DNA of 22,502 bases, taken from positions 1 to 22,502 of IMG/VR virus record IMGVR_UViG_3300042923_000147. The stretch is one strand, 5' to 3'. A program made the position numbers and the translations under genes. Below, in pieces: positions 15,807 to 21,406 of this stretch (position 1 is its first letter; each line of letters starts with the position of its first letter). The notes beneath the pieces are model-generated. The model was not told where the DNA came from. It ran no database searches and saw only the letters and a list, made by a program, of their open reading frames with translations. The stretch is from a virus.

Positions 15807-16096
15807 GCGGTCACCTTCGTGTGGCGGCCATCGACAGTAGTGAACTCGATCACCTCGCCTTCTACGATCGCAGCGTCAGCGACGATCTGGGGCGCCTCGA
15901 GAGGTAGCACGGTGATGACGGCCTGCCACACGCCGGTCTCGCCCGAAGCCTTGAGCTCGATGCTCTGCACACTGCCCAGCTCGCTGCCGTCGCTCAGCAG
16001 CACCCTCGTCCCCATAGCCATGTGGGCGGTGCCATTGCTGGACGCAGGCGCCGGTATGATAGTGGCCACTCGCAGCGGCCTGTGGTGTTCGCTCAT
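15803..16096 (-). CDS. Hypothetical phage protein, beta-rich
   Basis: A 97-residue protein with alternating hydrophobic residues (TRVLLSDGSELGSVQSIELK and VWQAVITVLPLE), suggesting a compact beta fold. No signal peptide, membrane span or catalytic motif is seen. It is joined to the genes on both sides by four-base ATGA overlaps, so it belongs to one translationally coupled block with the two membrane proteins upstream. No family is recognised. Confidence 0.62.
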   Translation of the reverse strand: MSEHHRPLRVATIIPAPASSNGTAHMAMGTRVLLSDGSELGSVQSIELKASGETGVWQAVITVLPLEAPQIVADAAIVEGEVIEFTTVDGRHTKVTA

Positions 16097-16422
16097 GGAC
16101 GCTCCTCGCTCTGTACGCGGTTGAGTGCTTCATCTGCCTTGTTGGCTGCCTGGGAGGCAGTGGTGGCGGCCTTCGTGGCCTTAGCGGCGGCGGTACCGGT
16201 CTGGCGCGCCAGCTCATCCAGGCGCAAGTCACGCTGCTCGGTCGCGGCGTCATAGGCCCTGCGCACCTCGGCGACATGCTCTAAGTAGGTCTTGGCCAGC
16301 GCCCACTGCGCCAGCTGGTAACCGCCGAAGCCGCCACCGACCACCAGCAGGATCGCGATTGCCCATACCTCGACGCGGCGCCACCAACGGCGGGCCACGA
16401 ACTCCCATGCGCATCTGTCCAT
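16093..16422 (-). CDS. Small membrane-anchored coiled-coil protein (spanin-like layout)
   Basis: A 109-residue protein with a basic, Trp-rich N-terminus (WEFVARRWWRRVEVW), one transmembrane span (about residues 20-42, AIAILLVVGGGFGGYQLAQW) and a long Ala/Lys/Glu helical tail. This layout is that of inner-membrane spanins (Rz-like), though it lacks recognisable Rz motifs. GGAGGT lies eight bases upstream of the ATG at 16,422, which overlaps the previous stop by one base. It sits downstream of Q, where lambdoid phages keep lysis genes, but no endolysin is present here, so the function remains open. Confidence 0.6.
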   Translation of the reverse strand: MDRCAWEFVARRWWRRVEVWAIAILLVVGGGFGGYQLAQWALAKTYLEHVAEVRRAYDAATEQRDLRLDELARQTGTAAAKATKAATTASQAANKADEALNRVQSEERP

Positions 16423-16793
16423 CACGACATACCTCCGAGCTTGGTGCGAAGGCGGGCGATCTCCTCGCTTTGAAGTGTCACGCGTTCGGTGAGCTGCCCC
16501 ACCTGGCTGGTGAGGGCTTCGATCTTGCCCTCCATGCGACCAACCAGGGCGGCCAGGTCATTCCGCTCTTTGGCGAACTGGTCGGCACGCGCTTCGGACT
16601 GCTTGCGCGCCTCACGCTCGATATCGAGCAGCTCATTCAGGCGCCGCACGACGCCGATGTCGGCGGTATCCATCGCCCTGTCAGTTGCATCCCTGGAAAG
16701 CCACTTGCGCAGCCACAGAAAGCCGCCCAGTAGTACGGTGCCCGTTCCGCCCAGCCAGGTGACGGTGCCTGGGCCGAGGTCAGTCGGGTCCAT
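16422..16793 (-). CDS. Small membrane protein with coiled coil (holin-position gene)
   Basis: A 123-residue protein with one N-terminal hydrophobic span (about residues 10-27, VTWLGGTGTVLLGGFLW), then RKWLSR and a long coiled coil (NELLDIEREARKQSEARADQ onward to KIEALTSQVGQLTERV). I chose the ATG at 16,793, preceded by GGAG at six bases; earlier in-frame ATGs lie in the T-tail of a terminator. It is the first gene after the terminator at 16,806-16,834 and so probably the first late gene requiring antitermination at that site. Holin, membrane anchor or exclusion functions are all possible. Confidence 0.6.
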   Translation of the reverse strand: MDPTDLGPGTVTWLGGTGTVLLGGFLWLRKWLSRDATDRAMDTADIGVVRRLNELLDIEREARKQSEARADQFAKERNDLAALVGRMEGKIEALTSQVGQLTERVTLQSEEIARLRTKLGGMS

Positions 16794-16805
16794 TGAGTGC
16801 TCCAT

Positions 16806-16834
16806 AAACAAAAAACCCCGCACTTCGGCGGGGT
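16806..16834 (-). terminator. Intrinsic terminator after DUF2513-like gene
   Basis: On the minus strand, CCCCGC and GCGGGG form a six-bp stem (plus one A-T pair) around CGAAGT, then TTTTTTGTTT. It lies 20 bases after the DUF2513-like stop and before all structural genes, so late transcripts must read through it. Confidence 0.85.
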
Positions 16835-16853
16835 GGTTTGGGTAGATGTTTTT

Positions 16854-17123
16854 CTAGCTGGCTTCGAGAAGGTCATGGCCAGACCAAGTCAACTCGAACA
16901 TATCGAGCTCAAAGTCGTCCTCGTCACTCGAGAACTTCAAGAACCCACCTGTTTGCAGGAGATGAAGGTGATAGTTCAGCTCGGCTTCGTAGGCAGCACC
17001 CACGCTGGGATATTTCTCGATGAAGTATGCTCGAATCCCACAGCGATCAAGACCTTCGCCGCTTTTGTCTTCGGTGGCAATGATTTCCAAAATCTCTTTG
17101 GCCATGCTGACGTCTCTTTTCAT
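16854..17123 (-). CDS. DUF2513-like small protein
   Basis: An 89-residue protein resembling the DUF2513 family, small winged-helix-like proteins common in prophages and of unknown role. The pattern AKEILEIIATED, then AELNYHLHLLQTGGFL and the ending LTWSGHDLLEA is characteristic. I chose the ATG at 17,123, with AGAGG six bases upstream; earlier in-frame ATGs would overlap that site. The gene is bracketed by two intrinsic terminators, which makes it look like an independent insert between Q and the late genes. Confidence 0.75.
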   Translation of the reverse strand: MKRDVSMAKEILEIIATEDKSGEGLDRCGIRAYFIEKYPSVGAAYEAELNYHLHLLQTGGFLKFSSDEDDFELDMFELTWSGHDLLEAS

Positions 17124-17183
17124 GCTCATCCTCTGCATAAATGCCCGGTAGGTAGGCTGAGACTAGCGTAGGCGAAAACTGAC

Positions 17184-17210
17184 AAAAAACCCCAGCACGA
17201 CGGCCGGGGT
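17184..17210 (-). terminator. Intrinsic terminator downstream of Q (tR'-like)
   Basis: On the minus strand, ACCCCGGC pairs with GCTGGGGT (one G-U pair) around CGTCGT and is followed by a run of T. It lies 78 bases after the Q stop codon, the analogue of lambda tR', which Q overrides. Confidence 0.82.
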
Positions 17211-17287
17211 TTTCTTTGTGTCGCATCGCTTTGCAAGCTGGACACGCTGCTATGGAAACAGGTGTTTATCCGCGTGGAAAGAACTTT
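17211..17287 (-). other. Short gap after Q, expected site of the late promoter
   Basis: By analogy with lambda the late promoter and Q-recognition site should lie here or in the end of Q. I could not find a convincing -35/-10 pair; the sequence GATAAA occurs on the minus strand but lacks a good -35 partner. Only the position supports this call. Confidence 0.3.
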
Positions 17288-17677
17288 CTAGGCGGCCTCG
17301 CGCAATTGCTCCAGGGCACAGTCGATCCAGGCGACCCCAGCATTGATCAGCTCACGCGCCTTCGCTTCCCCCATCTTGTGCGCTCGAGCGATCCGCAATG
17401 CTGGCCACTTCGCGCCGAAGTAGAGCCAGATGAAGCCGCCCATCTGCTCGTCGCGCTTCGTCAGACGGGCCACGGCGCCGTCGACGGCCAGCGCCAGGTC
17501 ATCCGTGATCACGTACTGCTTGAGGCCACCTTCTGACGGCACGTTGTCGCGCATCAGCGCGTACAGCGGGCACACGTACTGAGGCACACCCATCCCATCC
17601 ATGCGCCACCAGCCCCACTGCTCCAGCATGTACGCGCTATCGCCCAGGGGCTTGTCGGTGTAGGTTCGTTTCTTCAT
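17288..17677 (-). CDS. Q: Antitermination protein Q family
   Basis: A 129-residue protein resembling the phage antitermination Q family (the phage 82-like group). The aromatic-rich opening SAYMLEQWGWWRMDG and the C-terminal helix-turn-helix-like region GFIWLYFGAKWPALRIARAH with KMGEAKARELINAGVAWIDCAL (residues 79-121) are characteristic. Such proteins bind at the late promoter and let RNA polymerase ignore terminators. Here it is the last gene of the early operon and is followed by two intrinsic terminators before the structural genes, exactly the arrangement it would have to overcome. Confidence 0.87.
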   Translation of the reverse strand: MKKRTYTDKPLGDSAYMLEQWGWWRMDGMGVPQYVCPLYALMRDNVPSEGGLKQYVITDDLALAVDGAVARLTKRDEQMGGFIWLYFGAKWPALRIARAHKMGEAKARELINAGVAWIDCALEQLREAA

Positions 17678-17683
17678 TGGTCT

Positions 17684-18001
17684 TCAATCCCCGGTCCAGT
17701 TCGTCCCGCCGGCACCGCGGCGGTTATTCGTTCGGTAGTGGGCGCCAGCTCCATCTGGCTGGCGCCTGGTCGCTTGCTCGAGCTGCCTGCTCATGGCACG
17801 CAGCTTCATGTTCAGTTGGGTCACCAGCTCCTCGAGCGGTACCGCCTCCCCTGTGGCGGCATTCACCCAACCGGAGGCGTTGCACTGGTCGCAGGCCAGA
17901 TCGTGAAAGACGCCACGGGTGATCCCCTCGCCCCGGCACCAGGTGCACGGCGCCAGCTCGATCATCACCTTGCGCAAGGCAGGCCCGTGGCTTTTCTTCA
18001 T
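17684..18001 (-). CDS. Small CXXC zinc-binding phage protein
   Basis: A 105-residue protein with two DnaJ-like zinc motifs, CTWCRGEG (Cys19, Cys22) and CDQCNASGW (Cys37, Cys40), followed by a helical segment (LEELVTQLNMKLRAMSRQLEQ). The ATG at 18,001 overlaps the stop of the VRR-NUC gene by four bases. It lies in the nin-like area between replication genes and Q, where small zinc proteins linked to recombination or transcription often occur. No exact function is inferred. A longer in-frame start is a shadow of the upstream gene. Confidence 0.72.
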   Translation of the reverse strand: MKKSHGPALRKVMIELAPCTWCRGEGITRGVFHDLACDQCNASGWVNAATGEAVPLEELVTQLNMKLRAMSRQLEQATRRQPDGAGAHYRTNNRRGAGGTNWTGD

Positions 18002-18417
18002 GCCGCCATCCTGGGCGTCGGCGCCAGCGCCAGGTAATCCCGGAGGGCCTGCATCGCGTCGAAGTGGCCACGGCACACCACGGCTAGATAGCCCTGCTCG
18101 TTCAGCGCCTGGATGTAGCTGTGTTGGGAAGGACTGATCTCGGCGTCATTCGGCGGCGTGGCCTTGAACTCGATGTACAGGCCGAAGTACCCACCGCGCG
18201 CCATCGGCAGCACCAGGTCGGGAACGCCCGCGCGCACGCCCTGGGCCTTGAGCTTGATCGCCACCAGCTTGTGCCGGTGTCCGCCGTTGGGAACGTGGTA
18301 GATCAGCTTGGCCACGGCCGGGTAACGCAGCTCGATTTCCTTGATCAGCGCGGCCTGCTCCTGGCCTTCGCGGTCGATCGTCTTGGCGCGTGCCTTGCTC
18401 GGCGTGTAAGCCTTCAT
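17998..18417 (-). CDS. VRR-NUC domain nuclease
   Basis: A 139-residue protein that is almost entirely a VRR-NUC domain, a PD-(D/E)XK nuclease fold. GVRAGVPDLVLP gives the catalytic Asp67, and GLYIEFKA gives Glu83 and Lys85, the E-x-K pair. The upstream YHVPNGGHR (40-48) is also a family mark. Stand-alone phage VRR-NUC proteins are thought to cut branched DNA such as Holliday junctions, a role taken by RusA or Rap in other lambdoid phages. No other resolvase is seen here, so it may fill that role. The gene overlaps the YbcO-like gene upstream by four bases. Confidence 0.88.
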   Translation of the reverse strand: MKAYTPSKARAKTIDREGQEQAALIKEIELRYPAVAKLIYHVPNGGHRHKLVAIKLKAQGVRAGVPDLVLPMARGGYFGLYIEFKATPPNDAEISPSQHSYIQALNEQGYLAVVCRGHFDAMQALRDYLALAPTPRMAA

Positions 18418-18710
18418 GCTGCCACCACACCTTCGCTGATCAGGATGGCCTGGGTACGCATGACGCCCTCGGCGTGGTACTGCCGTGCGGTGGCCCGGTC
18501 GATCGTCCGACTGCGGCCGTCGCACGCATCATGGCAGGCGCTGCACGCCCAGGCACCCTGCAGGTCGTTCGGCTTGCTGCCTACGCCACAGGTGCCGGCC
18601 ATGCGGTAATGCGCCAGCACGGTCGTCTCGGGGTTGCCGTTGCACACGTCGGGTACACGCACCTGGCACTCTCGACCGCGTGCTGCCTTGGTCAGCTTGC
18701 TCTGCTTCAC
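18414..18710 (-). CDS. YbcO-type nuclease (DUF1364)
   Basis: A 98-residue protein closely resembling E. coli YbcO from the DLP12 prophage: AARGRECQVRVPDVCNGNPE, then VLAHYRMAGTCGVGSKP, and ACSACHDACDGR. Candidate metal ligands are Cys15, Cys23, His34, Cys41, Cys56, Cys59 and His60, giving an HNH/treble-clef fold with predicted DNase activity. The start overlaps the P stop by four bases. It is part of the nin-like block and may act in recombination with the neighbouring VRR-NUC protein. Confidence 0.88.
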   Translation of the reverse strand: MKQSKLTKAARGRECQVRVPDVCNGNPETTVLAHYRMAGTCGVGSKPNDLQGAWACSACHDACDGRSRTIDRATARQYHAEGVMRTQAILISEGVVAA

Positions 18711-19486
18711 GCCTCTGCTCCGCGCTTGATGTTCAGCTTGGCCAGCAGCTGAGCACGAGCCTCAGCGCCGCTGGATGGGATAGCCTGCTGACGCATGGTC
18801 TCGTTGAGTCGCCATTCAGCGTGCTCCTCGGCCAACTGCAGCTCCGTCTTCTGGCTGTCGTGGCCGATTCCGGTCAGCACCGCCTCGAGCGGCCGTCCCT
18901 CAACCAGCGCTCGGATGGTGATGTCATAGGCCCGGTCGAACACGGCGCGCGCCTTCTCCGGCAGCAGGTCGGCCAGGTTGTACATCTCGCATTGCAGGGC
19001 AGCGTGGCGCACAGCCTCATGGGACCAGGTGCGATCGCCAGCCCGGCTCGGGTGCAGGTTCACCAGCGCCTCACGGAATGCCAGGTTGTGGCTCGGTATG
19101 CCCAACGATTCGGCTGTAGGCAGGCACATGGCGATGAACTCGCCGGCGCTGGGCGCGAACGGGCTGCCAAGGGCCCGGCAACGCTGGATGCCGTAGCCGA
19201 TCTGGTTGATATCGTGGATCTGCGCGTCCATGAACGCCTTCATCCAGCTGCGCTTGGCCGCGCCCAGGGCCAGATCATCCGGCCAGGCCTGTTTCCAGGC
19301 GGGGAAGATGGCCTGCAGCTCGCGAAACAGCTTGTTCACGACGCTGATGGTGCCGGAGTCTAACTGCTTGGGCTGGGCCGGGGCTGCCGGCGCCGGTATG
19401 TGACCCATCTTCTCGACGAGCTGGACACGGTCGTTCACGTTGCCGATCAGCGCCATGGCGCTCTGGGTTGGTCTTGGCTTGCTCAT
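18707..19486 (-). CDS. P: Replication protein P (helicase loader)
   Basis: A 259-residue protein of the lambda P family. The central part VVNKLFRELQAIFPAWKQAW, followed by KRSWMKAFMDAQIHDINQIGYGIQRC and the motif FAPSAGEFIAMC, is characteristic. The family recruits host DnaB helicase to the origin through the O-type initiator. It follows the O-like gene with a four-base overlap (ATGA). The N-terminal 30 residues are variable, and the C-terminus ends in a charged helix, the part that contacts DnaB in lambda P. Confidence 0.9.
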   Translation of the reverse strand: MSKPRPTQSAMALIGNVNDRVQLVEKMGHIPAPAAPAQPKQLDSGTISVVNKLFRELQAIFPAWKQAWPDDLALGAAKRSWMKAFMDAQIHDINQIGYGIQRCRALGSPFAPSAGEFIAMCLPTAESLGIPSHNLAFREALVNLHPSRAGDRTWSHEAVRHAALQCEMYNLADLLPEKARAVFDRAYDITIRALVEGRPLEAVLTGIGHDSQKTELQLAEEHAEWRLNETMRQQAIPSSGAEARAQLLAKLNIKRGAEA

Positions 19487-20229
19487 GCGTCCTCCGGGTC
19501 AATGGCCCAGGTGTCGTCGTCGAAGTTGGGACCGGCCGCCTGGCGGGTACCGGATGGGGAAGCCTTGGCGGTGTTGGCCGCTTTGGTCAGGTCACGGCGA
19601 ATCCAGCTGACCAGGGCGGCGAGCCACTGCTTCTCGGTCTGCACCAGCCCCTTGGCTTCGTGGTAGTTCACGAAGCCGGCGATCGCTTCCGAGGCGAAGT
19701 GCTCGAGCGTCAGCCCTGCCCGTTTGGCATACGGAGCCAATCGCTTAGGATCAGGCTCCCAGTCCAGCGTCAGCTCGAACGTCGTGCGGTGTGAGTGAGT
19801 AGATTGGTTTAAGGACGGATTGGGTGCAGCTCCTGCACCCCGTTCGGTCGTGAGCTGCACCCCGTTCTGCTGTGAGCTGCACCCCGTGCCGTCAGCTGCA
19901 CCCCGTTCATGGCGAGGTGCAACAGATGCACCCCGTACCATTTGCAGGTCGTACACCACGGGGCGGCGATCACGTCGGTCGATGTAGACGGCGGCAATTG
20001 CCTGGTTGCCACGGCTGATCCAGCCAGCGGCCTCGAGCTCGTCCAGCTTGGAACGCACGGTGCGCTCGGACAGGCCAGTGTCTTCGGCCAGGGTTGCCAC
20101 GGATGGAAAGGCAGCGCGCCCGTCGGTACCGGCGTAGTTGGCCAGGCACAGCAGCACATGGCGCGCCGGGGAGCCTTGAAGCTCGCTGGAAGGGATCTGG
20201 AGTGCCCAAGTCATGGCTTGTACGCTCAC
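19483..20229 (-). CDS. O-like replication initiator with internal iterons
   Basis: A 248-residue initiator. The N-terminal winged helix-turn-helix includes FPSVATLAEDTGLSERTVRSKLDE (about residues 41-64) and AAGWI. A low-complexity linker (about 100-140, Gly/Ala/Ser/Gln) is encoded by the iteron DNA. The C-terminal part (about 150-225, LTLDWEPDPKRL ... EKQWLAALVSWIRRDL) resembles the DnaT/YdaU-type C-terminus that contacts the helicase loader. This is the layout of lambda O, which binds iterons in its own gene. I used the GTG at 20,229, which overlaps the previous stop (GTGA); an ATG at 20,214 is possible but has no ribosome site. Confidence 0.85.
   Translation of the reverse strand: MSVQAMTWALQIPSSELQGSPARHVLLCLANYAGTDGRAAFPSVATLAEDTGLSERTVRSKLDELEAAGWISRGNQAIAAVYIDRRDRRPVVYDLQMVRGASVAPRHERGAADGTGCSSQQNGVQLTTERGAGAAPNPSLNQSTHSHRTTFELTLDWEPDPKRLAPYAKRAGLTLEHFASEAIAGFVNYHEAKGLVQTEKQWLAALVSWIRRDLTKAANTAKASPSGTRQAAGPNFDDDTWAIDPEDA
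19822..19936. repeat. Iterons inside the O-like gene; candidate phage replication origin
   Basis: Five copies of TGCACCCCGT, mostly followed by T, start at 19,834, 19,856, 19,878, 19,897 and 19,927, with spacings 22, 22, 19 and 30. Three inner copies share a longer core AGCTGCACCCCGT. The first copy is also the right arm of a perfect inverted repeat GGGTGCAG/CTGCACCC (19,822-19,840, three-base loop). Spacing of 22 is not a multiple of three, so the repeats are read in different frames and must be kept for the DNA, not the protein. A T/A-richer stretch lies just beside them (about 19,795-19,820). Lambda ori has the same location in O. Confidence 0.8.
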
Positions 20230-20966
20230 AACGAACCCCCGATACCCTTCTCGGCCAAGTAGGTCAGGCCCTTAGTGGTCACCAGCACGCTGTACGCCGC
20301 CCGCTCTTCACCCGTCTCCCAGTCCGGCTTGAGCGCCGTCACTTTGTGCTTGAGCAGGCCGGCAGTGATACGAGGCTGGAAGGCGACCCAGCGCGTCGAA
20401 CCCGCACGCCGGTAGATCCAGCGGTTCTGCTCCATCCAGGCGAACAGCTTCGCCGGCGCCAGCTGCAGCTGCTTGGCCGCGTCGGTGATGCAGATCGCGC
20501 CGCCAGCGCCAGCCAGCCGGTTGATGGCCGCGACCTTTGGGGCCTGCTTGGCCAGGGCATCCTGGAGGCGTTGGTTCTCCTCGGCCTTGTCGGCGGCCAG
20601 GCGCAGGGCCTCGGCAAAGGTGGTTGGGATCTGGACCTGGGCCACCACGCGGGCCTCCAGCTCCTGCCAGCGGTCGATGATCTTGGCGCGCAGCTCGGCG
20701 TTGTAGCCGGAGACCAGCACCAGCGCATCACGCTGGGTGAGCAGGAATTCGGGGTAGCTCTGACCGTTCTGCGGGTGCAGATAGGGGGTCTCCTCAGATT
20801 TGAGGACACCCCTCCTAGCCAGGGATCGGGCGTCGCGCAGCACGTTGTCGTGGCTCTTGCCGGTGAGGTCGGCGACCTCACGTGTCGACATGAGCTGGGA
20901 TGACTGGGCCTGGACTGTGTGGGTGCTGCCGGTGGGGGTGTTGCGTGCATCGATTGCTGTGTGCAT
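20226..20966 (-). CDS. Rha family regulator with KilAC (antirepressor) domain
   Basis: A 246-residue regulator. Residues about 24-105 form a pRha domain (LMSTREVADLTGKSHDNVLR, then EFLLTQRDALVLVSGYNAELR), followed by a helical linker, and residues about 140-246 form a KilAC/ANT domain (ITDAAKQLQLAPAKLFAWME, then YRRAGSTRWVAFQ and YSVLVTTKGLTYLAEKG). Such proteins act as antirepressors or affect lysogeny and host range. It is the second gene of the right early operon, where lambda has cII. A near-perfect 12-base inverted repeat lies inside the gene at 20,785-20,812. Confidence 0.88.
   Translation of the reverse strand: MHTAIDARNTPTGSTHTVQAQSSQLMSTREVADLTGKSHDNVLRDARSLARRGVLKSEETPYLHPQNGQSYPEFLLTQRDALVLVSGYNAELRAKIIDRWQELEARVVAQVQIPTTFAEALRLAADKAEENQRLQDALAKQAPKVAAINRLAGAGGAICITDAAKQLQLAPAKLFAWMEQNRWIYRRAGSTRWVAFQPRITAGLLKHKVTALKPDWETGEERAAYSVLVTTKGLTYLAEKGIGGSL
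20785..20812. repeat. Hairpin inside the Rha gene
   Basis: Twelve-base arms GGGGTCTCCTCA and TGAGGACACCCC with one mismatch and a GATT loop, encoding part of the RRGVLKSEETPYL segment. No T-run follows in either direction, so it is not a simple terminator; an mRNA structure or protein-binding site is possible. Confidence 0.5.
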
Positions 20967-20969
20967 AAT
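20941..20969 (+). promoter_or_regulatory. Candidate plus-strand promoter opposite the start of the Rha gene
   Basis: TTGCGT at 20,941-20,946, exactly 17 bases, then CATAAT at 20,964-20,969. The -10 is five of six to consensus, the -35 only three of six. It points at a plus-strand terminator 24 bases ahead, so any transcript would be about 40 bases. Confidence 0.35.
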
Positions 20970-20992
20970 CGACCTCGAATCGTTGTTGAAGA

Positions 20993-21017
20993 AACCGCCC
21001 TGCCAGGCGGTTTTTTT
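20993..21017 (+). terminator. Intrinsic terminator between cro and Rha genes
   Basis: AACCGCC and GGCGGTT form a perfect seven-bp stem around CTGCCA and are followed by TTTTT on the plus strand (seven T in all). In the minus direction the stem is followed by TCTTC, so it may also slow cro transcripts (a tR1-like position). No plus-strand protein gene ends here. Confidence 0.7.
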
Positions 21018-21103
21018 ATGCCTGCGATTTGGATACTGGATGGATAATCAGTCACATCAGGAATCTTTCGATACCTGTCTTGAGGGCGCAGAATTCCTAC
21101 CTG

Positions 21104-21319
21104 TTAGGCGGCCAGCTCATCCCACGGGAAGCTGGGGCACAGCGCCTCTTTCTTGAAGGCGCCAGCAGTAACCCGCTCGGCGCGCTTGGCAACCACAGGG
21201 GACATGCCGTGCTTACCGCGCACCCATCCGGAGACAGTGCTTTGGTCGACTTCCAGCTTCTCGGCAGTGATGTCTTGGGTACCGAAATGGGCAACCAACT
21301 CTTTGTAGATAGTGCTCAT
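21104..21319 (-). CDS. cro: Cro-like repressor
   Basis: A 71-residue Cro/YdaS-like protein with one helix-turn-helix: ITAEKLEVDQSTVSGWVRGK (residues 16-35). The likely recognition helix starts with DQSTVS, close to the DQASIS of the facing CI protein, so both may read the same operators. AGGAGAGG lies directly before the ATG at 21,319; a longer frame starting upstream runs through the operators and is rejected. The gene is first in the right early operon and diverges from cI. Confidence 0.9.
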   Translation of the reverse strand: MSTIYKELVAHFGTQDITAEKLEVDQSTVSGWVRGKHGMSPVVAKRAERVTAGAFKKEALCPSFPWDELAA

Positions 21320-21332
21320 GGCACCTCTCCTT

Positions 21333-21346
21333 ATGGGAATTCTCAT
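21333..21346. promoter_or_regulatory. Operator site, OR-like 1
   Basis: ATGGG-AATT-CTCAT, one base off a perfect ATGAG/CTCAT palindrome. It lies directly downstream of the proposed PR -10, covering the cro start of transcription, 24 bases from the second site. Confidence 0.8.
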
Positions 21347-21376
21347 AAGGTAGCCTATGAGAATACTCATTTGCAA
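21347..21376 (-). promoter_or_regulatory. PR-like promoter for cro and the right early operon
   Basis: On the minus strand, TTGCAA (21,376-21,371), 18 bases, then TACCTT (21,352-21,347). An operator fills the spacer and a second covers the start site, so repression by CI is expected. The -10 is weak (three of six). Confidence 0.6.
21357..21370. promoter_or_regulatory. Operator site, OR-like 2
   Basis: ATGAG-AATA-CTCAT, a perfect five-base palindrome with a four-base centre. It lies between the PR -35 and -10 and is centred about 43 bases upstream of the cI start codon, the position of lambda OR2 relative to PRM. Confidence 0.88.
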
Positions 21377-21400
21377 GGATATGGGCGGCCCCGTGATACT
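21371..21400 (+). promoter_or_regulatory. PRM-like promoter for cI, predicted leaderless mRNA
   Basis: TTGCAA (21,371-21,376), 18 bases, then GATACT (21,395-21,400). Transcription would start at about 21,407, the A of the cI ATG. No ribosome site precedes that ATG, which agrees with a leaderless mRNA as for lambda cI from PRM. The TTGCAA hexamer is its own reverse complement and also serves as the PR -35. Confidence 0.6.
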
Positions 21401-21406
21401 CCAAAA

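Noticed and set aside
17211-17290. A specific late promoter after Q
   Set aside because: GATAAA and TTGCAA-like hexamers occur, but no pair has both a fair score and a 16-18 base spacing, so only the position was noted.
19822-19936. The repeat array as a CRISPR
   Set aside because: Repeats are about 10 bases with uneven 9-20 base gaps and lie within a coding sequence; iterons explain them better.
21029-21406. A long upstream extension of cI on the plus strand
   Set aside because: It runs through cro (antisense), both operators and both promoters; repressor homology starts at the ATG at 21,407.
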